From PALSA-612 sp963704335 (lineage in GTDB: Bacteria; Actinomycetota; Thermoleophilia; Gaiellales; Gaiellaceae): a DNA stretch of 64,000 bases. Positions 49,757 to 57,492 of this stretch are shown piece after piece. Position 1 is the first letter of the stretch. Every line of letters begins with the position of its first letter. The notes beneath the pieces were generated by a model. That model did no database searches, had not been told where the DNA came from, and saw only the letters and a program-made list of their open reading frames with translations. The translations under genes and the position numbers were made by a program. The DNA lies in contig OY969889.1 of NCBI GenBank assembly GCA_963704335.1, positions 2,108,001 through 2,172,000 of the forward strand, given 5' to 3'.

Positions 49757-51132
49757 TGGCCTCCGCCCCCGTCGCCTCCGGTGACGAGGTCGAGGTCAGG
49801 ATCGACGCGCTTGCGTACGGCGGCAACGGCGTCGGGCGGCTGAACGGCTTCGTCCTCTTCGTGCGCCGCGGCTTGCCCGGCGACGTCGTGCGTGCCCGCG
49901 TGACGAAGGTCCGGCGCAGCCATGCGGAGGCGACGGCCGTGGAGGTCGTGGAACCGGGCGCCAACCGCGTCGAGGCGCCGTGCGACCACTTCCCCGCCTG
50001 CGGCGGCTGCCGCTTCCAGGACCTCGCCTACGACGTGCAGCTCTCGGAGAAGGCATCCCAGGTGCGGGACGCCCTCGTGCGGCTCGGCGGCGTCGCCGAT
50101 CCGCCGCTCGAGCCGGCGCTACCGGCCGAGTCCCAGTTCCACTACCGCAACAAGCTGGAGTACTCCTTCGCTCCGGGAAAGGACGGGCCTGTGCTCGGCT
50201 TCCACCGGGCGGGGCGCTGGGACGAGGTGCTCGACATCCGCGAGTGCTGGTTGACCACCGAGCTCGGCAACGGCGTTCGCGACGCGGCCAGGGCGTGGGC
50301 GCGTGAGCGCGGGCTCGCCGCGTACGACCAGGTCACGCAGCAAGGGTTCCTCCGCCACCTCGTCTTCCGCGAGGGGCGGAACACCGGCCAGGCGCTCATC
50401 GTGCTCGTCACGGCGCCCGGCGAGCTTCCGGAGGAGTCGTTCGTGCGCGCCATGACGCGCTTTCCGCAGGTGAGGTCCGTCTACTGGGGCATCAACGACC
50501 GGCCGTCCGAGGTGACGAACGTGCCGTCGCGGCTGCTCTGGGGCGAGGACGCGATCGAGGAGGAGCTCTGTGGTCTTCGCTTCCGCGTGCGCCCGAACGC
50601 CTTCCTGCAGACGAACACCGCGATGGCAGAGAAGCTCTACGAGCTGGCGATCGAGTACGCCGGCCTCGAAGGTGGTGAGACCGTCTATGACCTCTACTGC
50701 GGCACGGGCACGATCGGCCTCGTCATGGCGAAGAGCGCGATGACGGTGTGGGGGGTGGAGGCGTCCGAGGAGTCGGTCGCCTGCGCGATCGAGAACGCCG
50801 AGCTGAACGGGATCGGCAATGCCGCGTTCTTCGCCGGCGAGGTCGGCCGCTCGGTCGAGGAGCTGCGCGAGCGGGCAGGCCCACCGGACGTCGTCGTCGT
50901 CGACCCGCCGCGGGCCGGGCTCTCGGGGAAGGCCCTGCGACAGGTCGCCCGCCTCGAGGCGCCACGTCTCGTCTACGTGTCCTGCAACCCGACCACTCTC
51001 GCCGGCAACGTCAAACAGCTGGCCGCAGAGTGGGGCTACTCGCTCGTCCGCGCACGCCCCGTGGACATGTTCCCGCACACTCCGCACGTCGAGACCGTGG
51101 CTCTGCTTGCACGGACTTCGGACGTGCCTTAG
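49756..51132 (+). CDS. rlmD: 23S rRNA (uracil-C5)-methyltransferase, RlmD/RumA-like
   Basis: 458 residues from GTG 49756. Residues 5-65 are a TRAM RNA-binding domain (VEVRIDALAYGGNGVGRL). CDHFPACGGCRFQDL supplies cysteines for the iron-sulfur cluster. The SAM core has YDLYCGTGTIGLVMAKSA near residue 315, and DPPRAGLSGKALRQVARLEAP plus VYVSCNPTTLAGN the catalytic and base motifs. It methylates uracil C5 in 23S rRNA (U1939 or U747). Exact site is not certain from sequence. It overlaps the yjbQ stop by one base. Confidence 0.9.
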   Translation: MASAPVASGDEVEVRIDALAYGGNGVGRLNGFVLFVRRGLPGDVVRARVTKVRRSHAEATAVEVVEPGANRVEAPCDHFPACGGCRFQDLAYDVQLSEKASQVRDALVRLGGVADPPLEPALPAESQFHYRNKLEYSFAPGKDGPVLGFHRAGRWDEVLDIRECWLTTELGNGVRDAARAWARERGLAAYDQVTQQGFLRHLVFREGRNTGQALIVLVTAPGELPEESFVRAMTRFPQVRSVYWGINDRPSEVTNVPSRLLWGEDAIEEELCGLRFRVRPNAFLQTNTAMAEKLYELAIEYAGLEGGETVYDLYCGTGTIGLVMAKSAMTVWGVEASEESVACAIENAELNGIGNAAFFAGEVGRSVEELRERAGPPDVVVVDPPRAGLSGKALRQVARLEAPRLVYVSCNPTTLAGNVKQLAAEWGYSLVRARPVDMFPHTPHVETVALLARTSDVP

Positions 51133-51151
51133 GGTCGAAGGTCGTCAATTC

Positions 51152-51158
51152 GAGGAGG
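51152..51158 (+). promoter_or_regulatory. Shine-Dalgarno sequence of the lipoprotein gene
   Basis: GAGGAGG lies 6 nt before ATG 51165. The gene is 32 bp after rlmD. Confidence 0.7.
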
Positions 51159-51164
51159 GCTGGA

Positions 51165-51713
51165 ATGCCACGTAAGTTGGTCACGCTGCTCGTCATAGCA
51201 AGCTTCGCGACGCTCGTATTTGCGTTCGCGGGTTGCGGAGGCGATGACAACAGCGCAAGTGGAGACACCACAACGACCGAGACGACCACGACCGAGACGA
51301 CCACGACCGAGGAGACAGAGACCACCGAGACGGAAACCACAGAAAGCACCGACACTGAGACAACGGACACGACCGAGACGAGCGGGGACGACTTCGCGTC
51401 GGCCGAGAACTGCGAGGAGTTCCAGCAGATCGGTAGCAACCTGACGGAGGCAATCACGGGAACCACGGACGTCGACGAGATCAAGGCGACGTTCGACGAG
51501 CTCGCCGCCGCCGCTCCCGACGAGATCAAGGCGGACTTCCAGATCCTCGCCGAGTACATGGGGTCGATCGCCGAGGCGCTCCAGGGCGCCAATCTCGGCG
51601 CAGGTGAGACGCCGGATCCGCAGGCCCTGGCCAAGCTCGCGCAGCTCGACTCGACCGCAGCGCAGACCGCATCTACGAACATCTCCACATGGGTGACGGA
51701 GAACTGCTCGTAG
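51165..51713 (+). CDS. lipoprotein with Thr/Glu-rich linker
   Basis: 182 residues. MPRKLVTLLVIASFATLVFA is a signal peptide ending in AFAGCG, a lipobox with the modified cysteine near residue 24. A low-complexity linker of Thr and Glu covers residues 35-75, and the mature domain from residue 76 has two cysteines (ASAENCEEF and WVTENCS) that may pair. It is attached to the outer face of the cytoplasmic membrane. I do not recognise the family. It overlaps the next gene by 25 bp. Confidence 0.75.
   Translation: MPRKLVTLLVIASFATLVFAFAGCGGDDNSASGDTTTTETTTTETTTTEETETTETETTESTDTETTDTTETSGDDFASAENCEEFQQIGSNLTEAITGTTDVDEIKATFDELAAAAPDEIKADFQILAEYMGSIAEALQGANLGAGETPDPQALAKLAQLDSTAAQTASTNISTWVTENCS
51265..51384 (+). 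repeat. short tandem repeats encoding the Thr/Glu linker
   Basis: ACGACCGAGACGACC-type units are repeated with small changes in the linker of the lipoprotein gene. Such DNA can change length by slippage without changing the frame if the steps are multiples of three. Confidence 0.6.
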
Positions 51714-52795
51714 CCACCACTGAAGAACGACGTGACGCGCTCGTGGGTCGCCTCTTCGAGGCGACCCTGGGCGCGATGGATCTCTACGGCGTCTATCTCG
51801 GCGACCGGCTGGGCCTCTACCGGGCGCTGGCCGACGCGGGGCCGCTCACGTCGAGTGGCCTCGCGGACGCCGCCGGCGTGCACGAGCGCTATGCGCGGGA
51901 GTGGCTCGAGCAGCAGGCCGCCACCGGCATTCTCGAGGTTGATGACGCCAAGGCGGACGAGATGGAACGCCGTTTCAGCCTCCCCGCCGGCCACGACGAA
52001 GCCCTGCTCGACGAGCTGAGCCTCGACTTCGTGCGGCCGTTCGGACGGCTCATCGTCGGCGCCGGCAAGCCGATGGGGGAGCTGCTCGAGGCGTACCGGA
52101 CCGGTGCCGGCGTTCCGTTCGAGGAGTACGGCGCAGACCTCGTCGAGGGACAGGAGGCCTTCACGCGACCGATGTTCACGCACCTGTTGGGGAGGAGGTG
52201 GCTGCCCGCGGTGCCCGCTGTCCACGAACGGTTGCTCGCCGAGCCGCCCGCCCGCGTCGCGGACGTCGCCTGCGGCTGCGGCTGGTCCAGCATCGCGATC
52301 GCTCGCGCCTACCCGCTCGTGCACGTGGACGGTGTCGATCTCGACACGCTCTCCATCGAGAAGGCCCGTCGCAACGTGGAGGGCAGCGGCGTGGAGGATC
52401 GCGTCACATTCCACGAGCGCGACGCGGCCGATCCAGAGCTGGCCGGGCGGTACGACCTCGTCTTCGTCTTCGAGGCTCTGCACGACATGTCGTACCCCGT
52501 CGACGTGCTCCGCACGATGCGCGGGATGCTTGCCGACGGCGGCTCGATGATCGTCGGCGACGAGCGCACCGAAGACAGCTTTCAGGCACCCGCTGGCGAC
52601 ATCGAGCGCCTCCTCTACGGCTTCAGCGTCCTCCACTGCCTGCCCGTTGGCATGGTCGGAGACAACCCAGCCGGGACGGGAACGGTCATGCGTACCGACA
52701 CCGTGCGCGGCTATGCCGAGCAGGCCGGCTTCACAGGCTTCGAGGTACTGCCGATCGAGAACGACTTCTACCGCTTCTACGGGCTTACGGCGTAA
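51689..52795 (+). CDS. SAM-dependent methyltransferase with winged-helix domain
   Basis: 368 residues. Residues 1-130 are a winged-helix, dimer-forming domain (GLYRALADAGPLTSSGLADAAG, ERYAREWLEQQAATGIL), residues 155-368 a class I methyltransferase: RVADVACGCGWSSIAIARAYP is SAM motif I, VDGVDLDTLSIEKARRN motif II and VFVFEALHDMSYPVDVL motif IV. This two-domain plan is common in mycobacterial methyltransferases of unknown acceptor. It starts 25 bp inside the lipoprotein gene. Confidence 0.82.
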   Translation: MGDGELLVATTEERRDALVGRLFEATLGAMDLYGVYLGDRLGLYRALADAGPLTSSGLADAAGVHERYAREWLEQQAATGILEVDDAKADEMERRFSLPAGHDEALLDELSLDFVRPFGRLIVGAGKPMGELLEAYRTGAGVPFEEYGADLVEGQEAFTRPMFTHLLGRRWLPAVPAVHERLLAEPPARVADVACGCGWSSIAIARAYPLVHVDGVDLDTLSIEKARRNVEGSGVEDRVTFHERDAADPELAGRYDLVFVFEALHDMSYPVDVLRTMRGMLADGGSMIVGDERTEDSFQAPAGDIERLLYGFSVLHCLPVGMVGDNPAGTGTVMRTDTVRGYAEQAGFTGFEVLPIENDFYRFYGLTA

Positions 52796-52800
52796 GTCCG

Positions 52801-53388
52801 CTAATACGGCGGTAGGTCGGCCCACCACGCGCCGACCGGCTTGAAGGCATTCCAGAACGCGGTCTTCAGCGGCTGCTCGTCGAGCGAGGCGTCGATGTCG
52901 GGGCAGACGAGCGCGTCGATCGTTGGCGTGAAGGACTGGAGCTCGCCCGTCTTCGGCTCCACCTCCCGGCTGAGGGGGAAGTTGAGCCCGTTGAGGAAAC
53001 CGAGTGCGTCCTCGCCCATGCAGGCGATCAGCTTCGGCTGGACGATGTGCAGCTCGCGGGCGAGCCACTCGCGCGACCGGTCGTCGGGCTCCGCTCCTTC
53101 GAACTTCAGGCAGTTCGTGCCGTAGACGGCCATCGGGTCGACGCGCAACCGCTGCAGCGAACGCAGCACGGCCTGTCCGGCCCGCCCGTAGAACGCGACG
53201 CCTTCCTCGATCTCCGACGCCTGCGGCCCGTACTTCAGGAGCATGATGTCGGCCAGGGGATGCCCTGATCCGAGCACGGGCACGGCAGACTCGCCGGCGG
53301 CGCGAGCGATCTCGTCCCCGAGATCGTTTATCTCGCGAATCGCCTTCTGCAGGTACTTCTCGTAGATCTCGTCGGTCGGCACCGCCAC
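52801..53388 (-). CDS. uracil-DNA glycosylase-superfamily protein with altered motif
   Basis: 195 residues from GTG. GVAFYGRAGQAVLRSLQRL, YGTNCLKF and WLARELHIVQPKLIACMG recall family 4/5 uracil-DNA glycosylases. The first active-site motif, normally GEAPG, is KYGPQ here, and no cluster cysteines are present. It may act on other lesions or be non-catalytic. It is the last gene of a minus-strand pair that starts with the glycosyltransferase-PHP fusion 21 bp upstream. Confidence 0.65.
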   Translation of the reverse strand: MAVPTDEIYEKYLQKAIREINDLGDEIARAAGESAVPVLGSGHPLADIMLLKYGPQASEIEEGVAFYGRAGQAVLRSLQRLRVDPMAVYGTNCLKFEGAEPDDRSREWLARELHIVQPKLIACMGEDALGFLNGLNFPLSREVEPKTGELQSFTPTIDALVCPDIDASLDEQPLKTAFWNAFKPVGAWWADLPPY

Positions 53389-53409
53389 GTGGAGGGTGGA
53401 CCTTCTCGG

Positions 53410-55032
53410 CTAGCGCACCTTTTCCTTGACCTGAGCCACCCACTTGAGGGACTGGAGATACGTCAGCGACTTCGGCCGGCGCAGGATCTCGGCCGAGCGC
53501 AGGCTGATGAGGAACTCCTCGGGCGTCCGGAACTCGCGCATGCGCACCGCGCCCGTGCCGAGCCCGGGCAGCACGTGCGAGTCCGAGCCGGCGCCCTGCA
53601 GAAGGTTGTACTTTCGTGCGAAGCGCAGCGCCTCGTCGTTGTAGGTGTCCTTGAGCAGCCGCGCGTTGTAGACCTCGAGCACGTCGATCTCCGCCAGGTG
53701 GCGGTGCAGCGTGGCGGGATCGGGGATCGCGTGTCGGCGGTCGAAGGGGTGGGGGAGATACACGAGGCCGCCCTGGGCTCGGACGGCGGCGATCGTGTCT
53801 TCGAAGCTCAGGCCGCGCGGGATCTCCTCGCGCAGGAAGAGGCCGATCACCTCACCCTGGCCCTTCGTCTTCATCTCCTCGCCGGGGATGACGGTTAGAG
53901 TGCGGCCGCGCGCGAGCTCGACCGCCTCCTGCGCGCCGCCGAACACGTTGTGGTCGGTGACGGCGATGGCGCCGAGCCCGATCTCCTCCGCCGTGTCGAG
54001 CAGTTCCGCCGCGGAAACGCTGCAGTCGTGCGACCAGGACGTGTGCGTGTGAAGATCGACCGCGATCCACTCGCGATCGGACAGCGGGTCGCTGTCGACG
54101 CGGATCTCACGTCGCCTGTCCGCCAGCCGCCGGTAGAGCCGGTCGAGCTCGCCGGCCACCTGCGCGAAATCGTCGGCCTGGGCGCTGGTTCCCGCAGCCG
54201 CAGCCGCTTCGAGAGCCAGCCGTTGGCTCCCTTCCGGCGCGGCCACGAACTCGCTCGCATCGTTGAGCAGGGCGGCGCGGTCCTCCGTGGACGGTTGCGT
54301 GCGCACGTGCACACGGCCTCGGAAGCGCAGCGGGACGTACGGCTTGCCGGCGAGCGCGCTCTCCCGGACGAGCACGACGTCCCAGCCGTCGCGCTCGTCG
54401 AGGCTGCGAATCGCCTTCCGTGCCGCCTCGCGTTCGCCGGGGACGAGCTCGACGACGATCTTGGGCCGCTTCCTGGCGGGACGGAAGAGCGTCCGGTCGA
54501 CCCCCGGCGAGATCAGCTCGTAGTCGCCGGCGAAGCGCTCGGCCGCCGCCTCCGCGGTCTCCTGCGATGTTGCGAGCAGTGCGTCGATTCGGCCGAGCAG
54601 CCGTGCACGCTGCGCCTTGCCCGGCGGGAAGAAGACCCGGTCCGGCGAGAAGAACGTCGCGACGGCGAGGGCGCGCGTGTCTCGCAGCGCGAGGTACGAG
54701 AGGCTTGGCAGTCCCGGTTCGAAGCCGTGGACGACATCGAACCTGCCGTGGGCGAGTGCGAGTGCGAGGTTCGCGCGGACGCCGACGGGCGCGGCCATTG
54801 TGCTGCGGCGGGAGATGGGCAGTGCAGGGCCGACCGCGACCACGTCACCGAGCTCGCCCCGTTGCAACGCGCGCCGGCCCGCGCGGAGGTCGGCGGCGCG
54901 GTTGGAAGGGGCCAGAACGGTGACCGTGTGGCCGAGACGCCGCAGCTCGCGCGCGACGCCGGCGACGTGGTCGTTCACGTCGTGCGGCTGCGACCAGACA
55001 AACGGCGTGACAAGGCAGATTCGGAGAGCCAA
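53410..55032 (-). CDS. glycosyltransferase family 4-like domain fused to a PHP phosphoesterase domain
   Basis: 540 residues from TTG. Residues 1-185 read like a GT4 N-terminal half (RICLVTPFVWSQPHDVNDHV, LRRLGHTVTVLAPSN, FDVVHGFEPGLPSLSYL), and residues 186-315 like a reduced C-terminal half. Residues 320-540 are a PHP domain: VDLHTHTSWSHDCSVS, VTDHNVFGGAQEA, IPGEEMKT, YLPHPFDRRH and GSDSHVL supply the metal ligands. Such a fusion could make and hydrolyse phosphosugars at membranes. The neighbouring ino1 and lipid genes suggest an inositol-lipid link, but this is inference. Confidence 0.75.
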   Translation of the reverse strand: MALRICLVTPFVWSQPHDVNDHVAGVARELRRLGHTVTVLAPSNRAADLRAGRRALQRGELGDVVAVGPALPISRRSTMAAPVGVRANLALALAHGRFDVVHGFEPGLPSLSYLALRDTRALAVATFFSPDRVFFPPGKAQRARLLGRIDALLATSQETAEAAAERFAGDYELISPGVDRTLFRPARKRPKIVVELVPGEREAARKAIRSLDERDGWDVVLVRESALAGKPYVPLRFRGRVHVRTQPSTEDRAALLNDASEFVAAPEGSQRLALEAAAAAGTSAQADDFAQVAGELDRLYRRLADRRREIRVDSDPLSDREWIAVDLHTHTSWSHDCSVSAAELLDTAEEIGLGAIAVTDHNVFGGAQEAVELARGRTLTVIPGEEMKTKGQGEVIGLFLREEIPRGLSFEDTIAAVRAQGGLVYLPHPFDRRHAIPDPATLHRHLAEIDVLEVYNARLLKDTYNDEALRFARKYNLLQGAGSDSHVLPGLGTGAVRMREFRTPEEFLISLRSAEILRRPKSLTYLQSLKWVAQVKEKVR

Positions 55033-55041
55033 CGTCGAGCG

Positions 55042-55047
55042 AGTGTA
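55042..55047 (-). promoter_or_regulatory. -10 box TACACT for the GT4-PHP gene
   Basis: TACACT ends 9 nt before TTG 55032. Confidence 0.4.
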
Positions 55048-55097
55048 GCCCTGGACACGTCTCCGGCTGTTGCGCCGAACTTGTCACAGAGCTGGCA

Positions 55098-55123
55098 CAG
55101 ACACGTAACGCGTGCCTGGCACG
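55098..55123 (+). repeat. intergenic repeat with GTGCCTGGCAC core, copy 2
   Basis: CAGACACGT, five bases, then GTGCCTGGCACG. Apart from one base of spacing and its flanks it matches the minus strand of 25487-25511. It sits between the GT4-PHP gene and the ino1 terminator. Confidence 0.5.
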
Positions 55124-55128
55124 CTTAA

Positions 55129-55158
55129 CAGAGGGCGACCTCGCGAGGCCGCCCTCTG
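55129..55158 (-). terminator. ino1 terminator hairpin
   Basis: CAGAGGGCG and CGCCCTCTG pair (9 bp) around a loop that itself contains CCTCG/CGAGG. It begins 14 bp after the ino1 stop at 55173. On the minus strand it is followed by TTAAG rather than a T-run. Confidence 0.65.
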
Positions 55159-55172
55159 CGTAGCGACAACGA

Positions 55173-56309
55173 CTAGGCCTTCGCCTGGGTCCGCGTCTTC
55201 GTCCGCGCGTTCTGCTTGATGAAGCGCTCGGTGAGCTCACGAGCCTCGTCGTCGCGGATCTGCTTCGGCGGCGACTTCATGAGGTACGAGCTCGGCGCCT
55301 CCAGCGGACCGCCGATGCCGTTGTTCAACGCCAGCTTCGCCAGCCGGACGGCGTCGATGACGATGCCGGCCGAGTTCGGCGAGTCCCACACCTCGAGCTT
55401 CAGCTCGATGTTGAGCGGCACGTCACCGAACGACGTGCCCTCCATGCGGATGTACGCCCACTTGCGGTCGCTGAGCCACGGCACGTAGTCCGACGGACCG
55501 ACGTGGACGTTCTCGGCGCCGATGTCGTAGTCGAGCATCGACGTGACGGCGTTCGTCTTGGAGATCTTCTTCGACTCCAGCCGGTCGCGCTCGAGCATGT
55601 TGAGGAAGTCGGAGTTGCCGCCGACGTTCAGCTGCATCGTGCGATCGAGGTGGACGCCGCGGTCCTGGAAGAGCGTGGTCAGCACGCGGTGGGAGATGGT
55701 CGCCCCGACCTGCGACTTGATGTCGTCGCCGATGAGGGGCAGGCCCGCGTCGGTGAAGCGCTTGGTGAAGTGGCCGCCCTTGGCGATGAACACCGGCATG
55801 CAGTTCACCATCGCCACGCCTGCGTCGAGGATCTGCTCCGCGTACCACTTCGTCGCGGCCTCGGAACCGACGGGGAGGTAGTTGACGACGACGTCCGTGC
55901 CGGTCTCCTTGAGGATGCCGACCACGTCGTCCGTGTCGCCCGGCGCCTTCTCGGTCACCTCGGCCAGGTACTTGCCGATGCCGTCGTGGGTCATGCCGCG
56001 CGAGACGGTGACGCCGGTCTTCTTCACGTCGGCGAACTTGATCGTGTCGTTCGGGTGTGCCCAGATCGCGTCGGCCAGGTCGACGCCGACCTTGCCCTTG
56101 ACGACGTCGAACGCGGCCGTGAACTCGATGTCGGAGATGTGGTAGCCGCCGAGATCGACGTGCATGAGGCCGGGAACGGACTCCTCGGGCGAGGCGTCCT
56201 TGTAGTACTCGACGCCCTGGAGCAGCGAGTTGGCACAGTTGCCGACGCCGATGATGGCGACGCGCACCTTGTCCTTCGAGCCGCGCACCTTGCCGTTTGT
56301 CTGAGACAT
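55173..56309 (-). CDS. ino1: myo-inositol-1-phosphate synthase (inositol-3-phosphate synthase)
   Basis: 378 residues from ATG 56309, which has AAAGGA 4 nt upstream. VAIIGVGNCANSLLQGVEYY is the NAD-binding loop, and VNYLPVGSEAATKWYAEQ, FIAKGGHFTKRF, GATISHRVLTTLF and NVGGNSDFLNML are the actinobacterial Ino1 core. It turns glucose 6-phosphate into inositol phosphate for phosphatidylinositol. The frame continues upstream without a stop into a ribbon-helix-helix module, so a longer fused form is also possible. A hairpin terminator follows. Confidence 0.93.
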   Translation of the reverse strand: MSQTNGKVRGSKDKVRVAIIGVGNCANSLLQGVEYYKDASPEESVPGLMHVDLGGYHISDIEFTAAFDVVKGKVGVDLADAIWAHPNDTIKFADVKKTGVTVSRGMTHDGIGKYLAEVTEKAPGDTDDVVGILKETGTDVVVNYLPVGSEAATKWYAEQILDAGVAMVNCMPVFIAKGGHFTKRFTDAGLPLIGDDIKSQVGATISHRVLTTLFQDRGVHLDRTMQLNVGGNSDFLNMLERDRLESKKISKTNAVTSMLDYDIGAENVHVGPSDYVPWLSDRKWAYIRMEGTSFGDVPLNIELKLEVWDSPNSAGIVIDAVRLAKLALNNGIGGPLEAPSSYLMKSPPKQIRDDEARELTERFIKQNARTKTRTQAKA

Positions 56310-56642
56310 GTCGTCCTTTCGTGAGATCTGGCGTGGGACGGCGAGGCCGTCCGCCAGGGTGCGGAGGATGAGGTCGTTGACGCTGGCGTTCTCGCGCTGC
56401 GCGTCCTTCTCCAGCTCGTACTTGAGATCGCTGGGAACTCGCAGCAGGACTGCGGGACTGGCGCCCGGTAGCGGGCTCTTGCGGCCCGATGGGGTGAAGG
56501 GGACATCGAACGCATCGGCAAGGATGCCGACGGCCACGTCGTTCAGGCTGGCGCCGCGACGAGCTGTCTCCCGTACGAGCGCCCGCTTGAGAGCCGTGGG
56601 CATTCGGACAAGGAGACTCTTGCGAGAACTGCTAGCACTCAA
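56310..56642 (-). CDS. tandem ribbon-helix-helix module in frame with ino1
   Basis: An in-frame extension of ino1 with two similar units: LLVRMPTALKRALVRETARRG with ASLNDVAVGILADAF, and VLLRVPSDLKYELEKDAQREN with ASVNDLILRTLADGL. Each is a strand followed by two helices, the Arc/MetJ DNA-binding fold. The TTG at 56642 is preceded 9 nt upstream by TATAGT and keeps the first strand; ATG 56603 would cut it. No stop separates this module from ino1. Tandem repeats lie at its promoter, so it may repress its own gene. The product may be a fusion or two proteins. Confidence 0.7.
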
Positions 56643-56654
56643 ACTGCTAGCACT
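56627..56654 (-). promoter_or_regulatory. tandem AACTGCTAGCACT repeats (candidate ribbon-helix-helix operator)
   Basis: AACTGCTAGCACT occurs twice with a 15-bp period (56627-56639 and 56642-56654). The repeats cover the -10 region and the first codons of the ribbon-helix-helix-ino1 frame. Tandem sites spaced by one and a half turns suit binding of ribbon-helix-helix dimers. Confidence 0.6.
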
Positions 56655-56657
56655 ATA
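56652..56657 (-). promoter_or_regulatory. -10 box TATAGT for the ribbon-helix-helix-ino1 gene
   Basis: TATAGT, with five of six matches to TATAAT, ends 9 nt before TTG 56642 and overlaps the first repeat of the candidate operator. Confidence 0.5.
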
Positions 56658-56671
56658 ACAGGCATGGGCGA

Positions 56672-57463
56672 CTAGTCCGGAGAGCGGCCGATGGCCACGA
56701 AGGTCACCGACCACTCGAGGCGCGACCTGCCGCGGTACTCCGTGTTCCCCCGCCGTAGGAGGTCGCCGCCCTTTGTGTCGGCGCTGTACGAGAAGTTCTT
56801 CGCCCCTCCGATCGTCAGCCGGCAGCCGCGCGGCTTCTTGATGCCGCACCGGTGGAGCTTCTTGAAGTCCAGCGGGCGTGCCACCTGCTGTTGGGGATCG
56901 ATGCCCAGCCACATGCTGCCGATCTGGCAATTGAGGTGCTCGCGCTCCCACTCCCAGGAGAAGAAGACGCGCTCGGGCTTGCCGTCGTGGAGATAGCCGC
57001 CGCGCAGGGGGTGGAACCCCACGAATCCGGGAAACGTCTCGGCCGTGCAGCCGGAGTTGTCCATCGTGACGATGTCCTGGCGTGATCGAGGAGGCGCATC
57101 ACAGTATTTCCTGAACCACCCTTGTGCCGTTTTCTTGGAGGTCACGATGCCTCTGATGTCGATGCTGCGCTTTGGCGTGTAGTCCCACTGGATCGACGTG
57201 AACGGCCTATAGACGTCGACGACGTACTTGCGGCTGCCGGTCTTGACGGAGCTCGAGAACGTTCCCGACTGCTCCTCGTAGTTCGTCTCGGGGCATCGCG
57301 TCCCTGGTCCGGTCACGATCGACCAGTCGCCGACGAAGCTCGCCTTGTACTGGATCAGGAACCTCGCGCCGGTGCTCTGTGCCGGCGTGGCGACGGCGCT
57401 CGTTGCCCCGACGCCCACGATGAGGACCAGCGCCATCCAGATAAGCCATCGCGTGCTATGCAC
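56672..57463 (-). CDS. secreted protein of unknown function, paralogue 1
   Basis: 263 residues from GTG 57463 (start uncertain; a longer open frame exists). A signal peptide (LIWMALVLIVGVGATSAVA) precedes a mature domain with cysteines in TRCPETNYEEQSGTF, FRKYCDA, LNCQIGS, LHRCGIKKPRGCRLTI. The end, GRSRLEWSVTFVAIG, matches the end of the neighbour (GSSRIKWSVTFVRKS). The protein is not recognised. Being secreted and paired with a paralogue, it may act at the envelope. It precedes the ino1 unit on the same strand. Confidence 0.7.
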   Translation of the reverse strand: MHSTRWLIWMALVLIVGVGATSAVATPAQSTGARFLIQYKASFVGDWSIVTGPGTRCPETNYEEQSGTFSSSVKTGSRKYVVDVYRPFTSIQWDYTPKRSIDIRGIVTSKKTAQGWFRKYCDAPPRSRQDIVTMDNSGCTAETFPGFVGFHPLRGGYLHDGKPERVFFSWEWEREHLNCQIGSMWLGIDPQQQVARPLDFKKLHRCGIKKPRGCRLTIGGAKNFSYSADTKGGDLLRRGNTEYRGRSRLEWSVTFVAIGRSPD

Positions 57464-57492
57464 TAGTGACGATCGTAACAAAGAGCAGGCTG

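Noticed and set aside
56632..56640. CTAGCACTC resembles one half of an HrcA (CIRCE) site
   Set aside because: The matching inverted half is absent; the sequence is explained by the direct repeat AACTGCTAGCACT.
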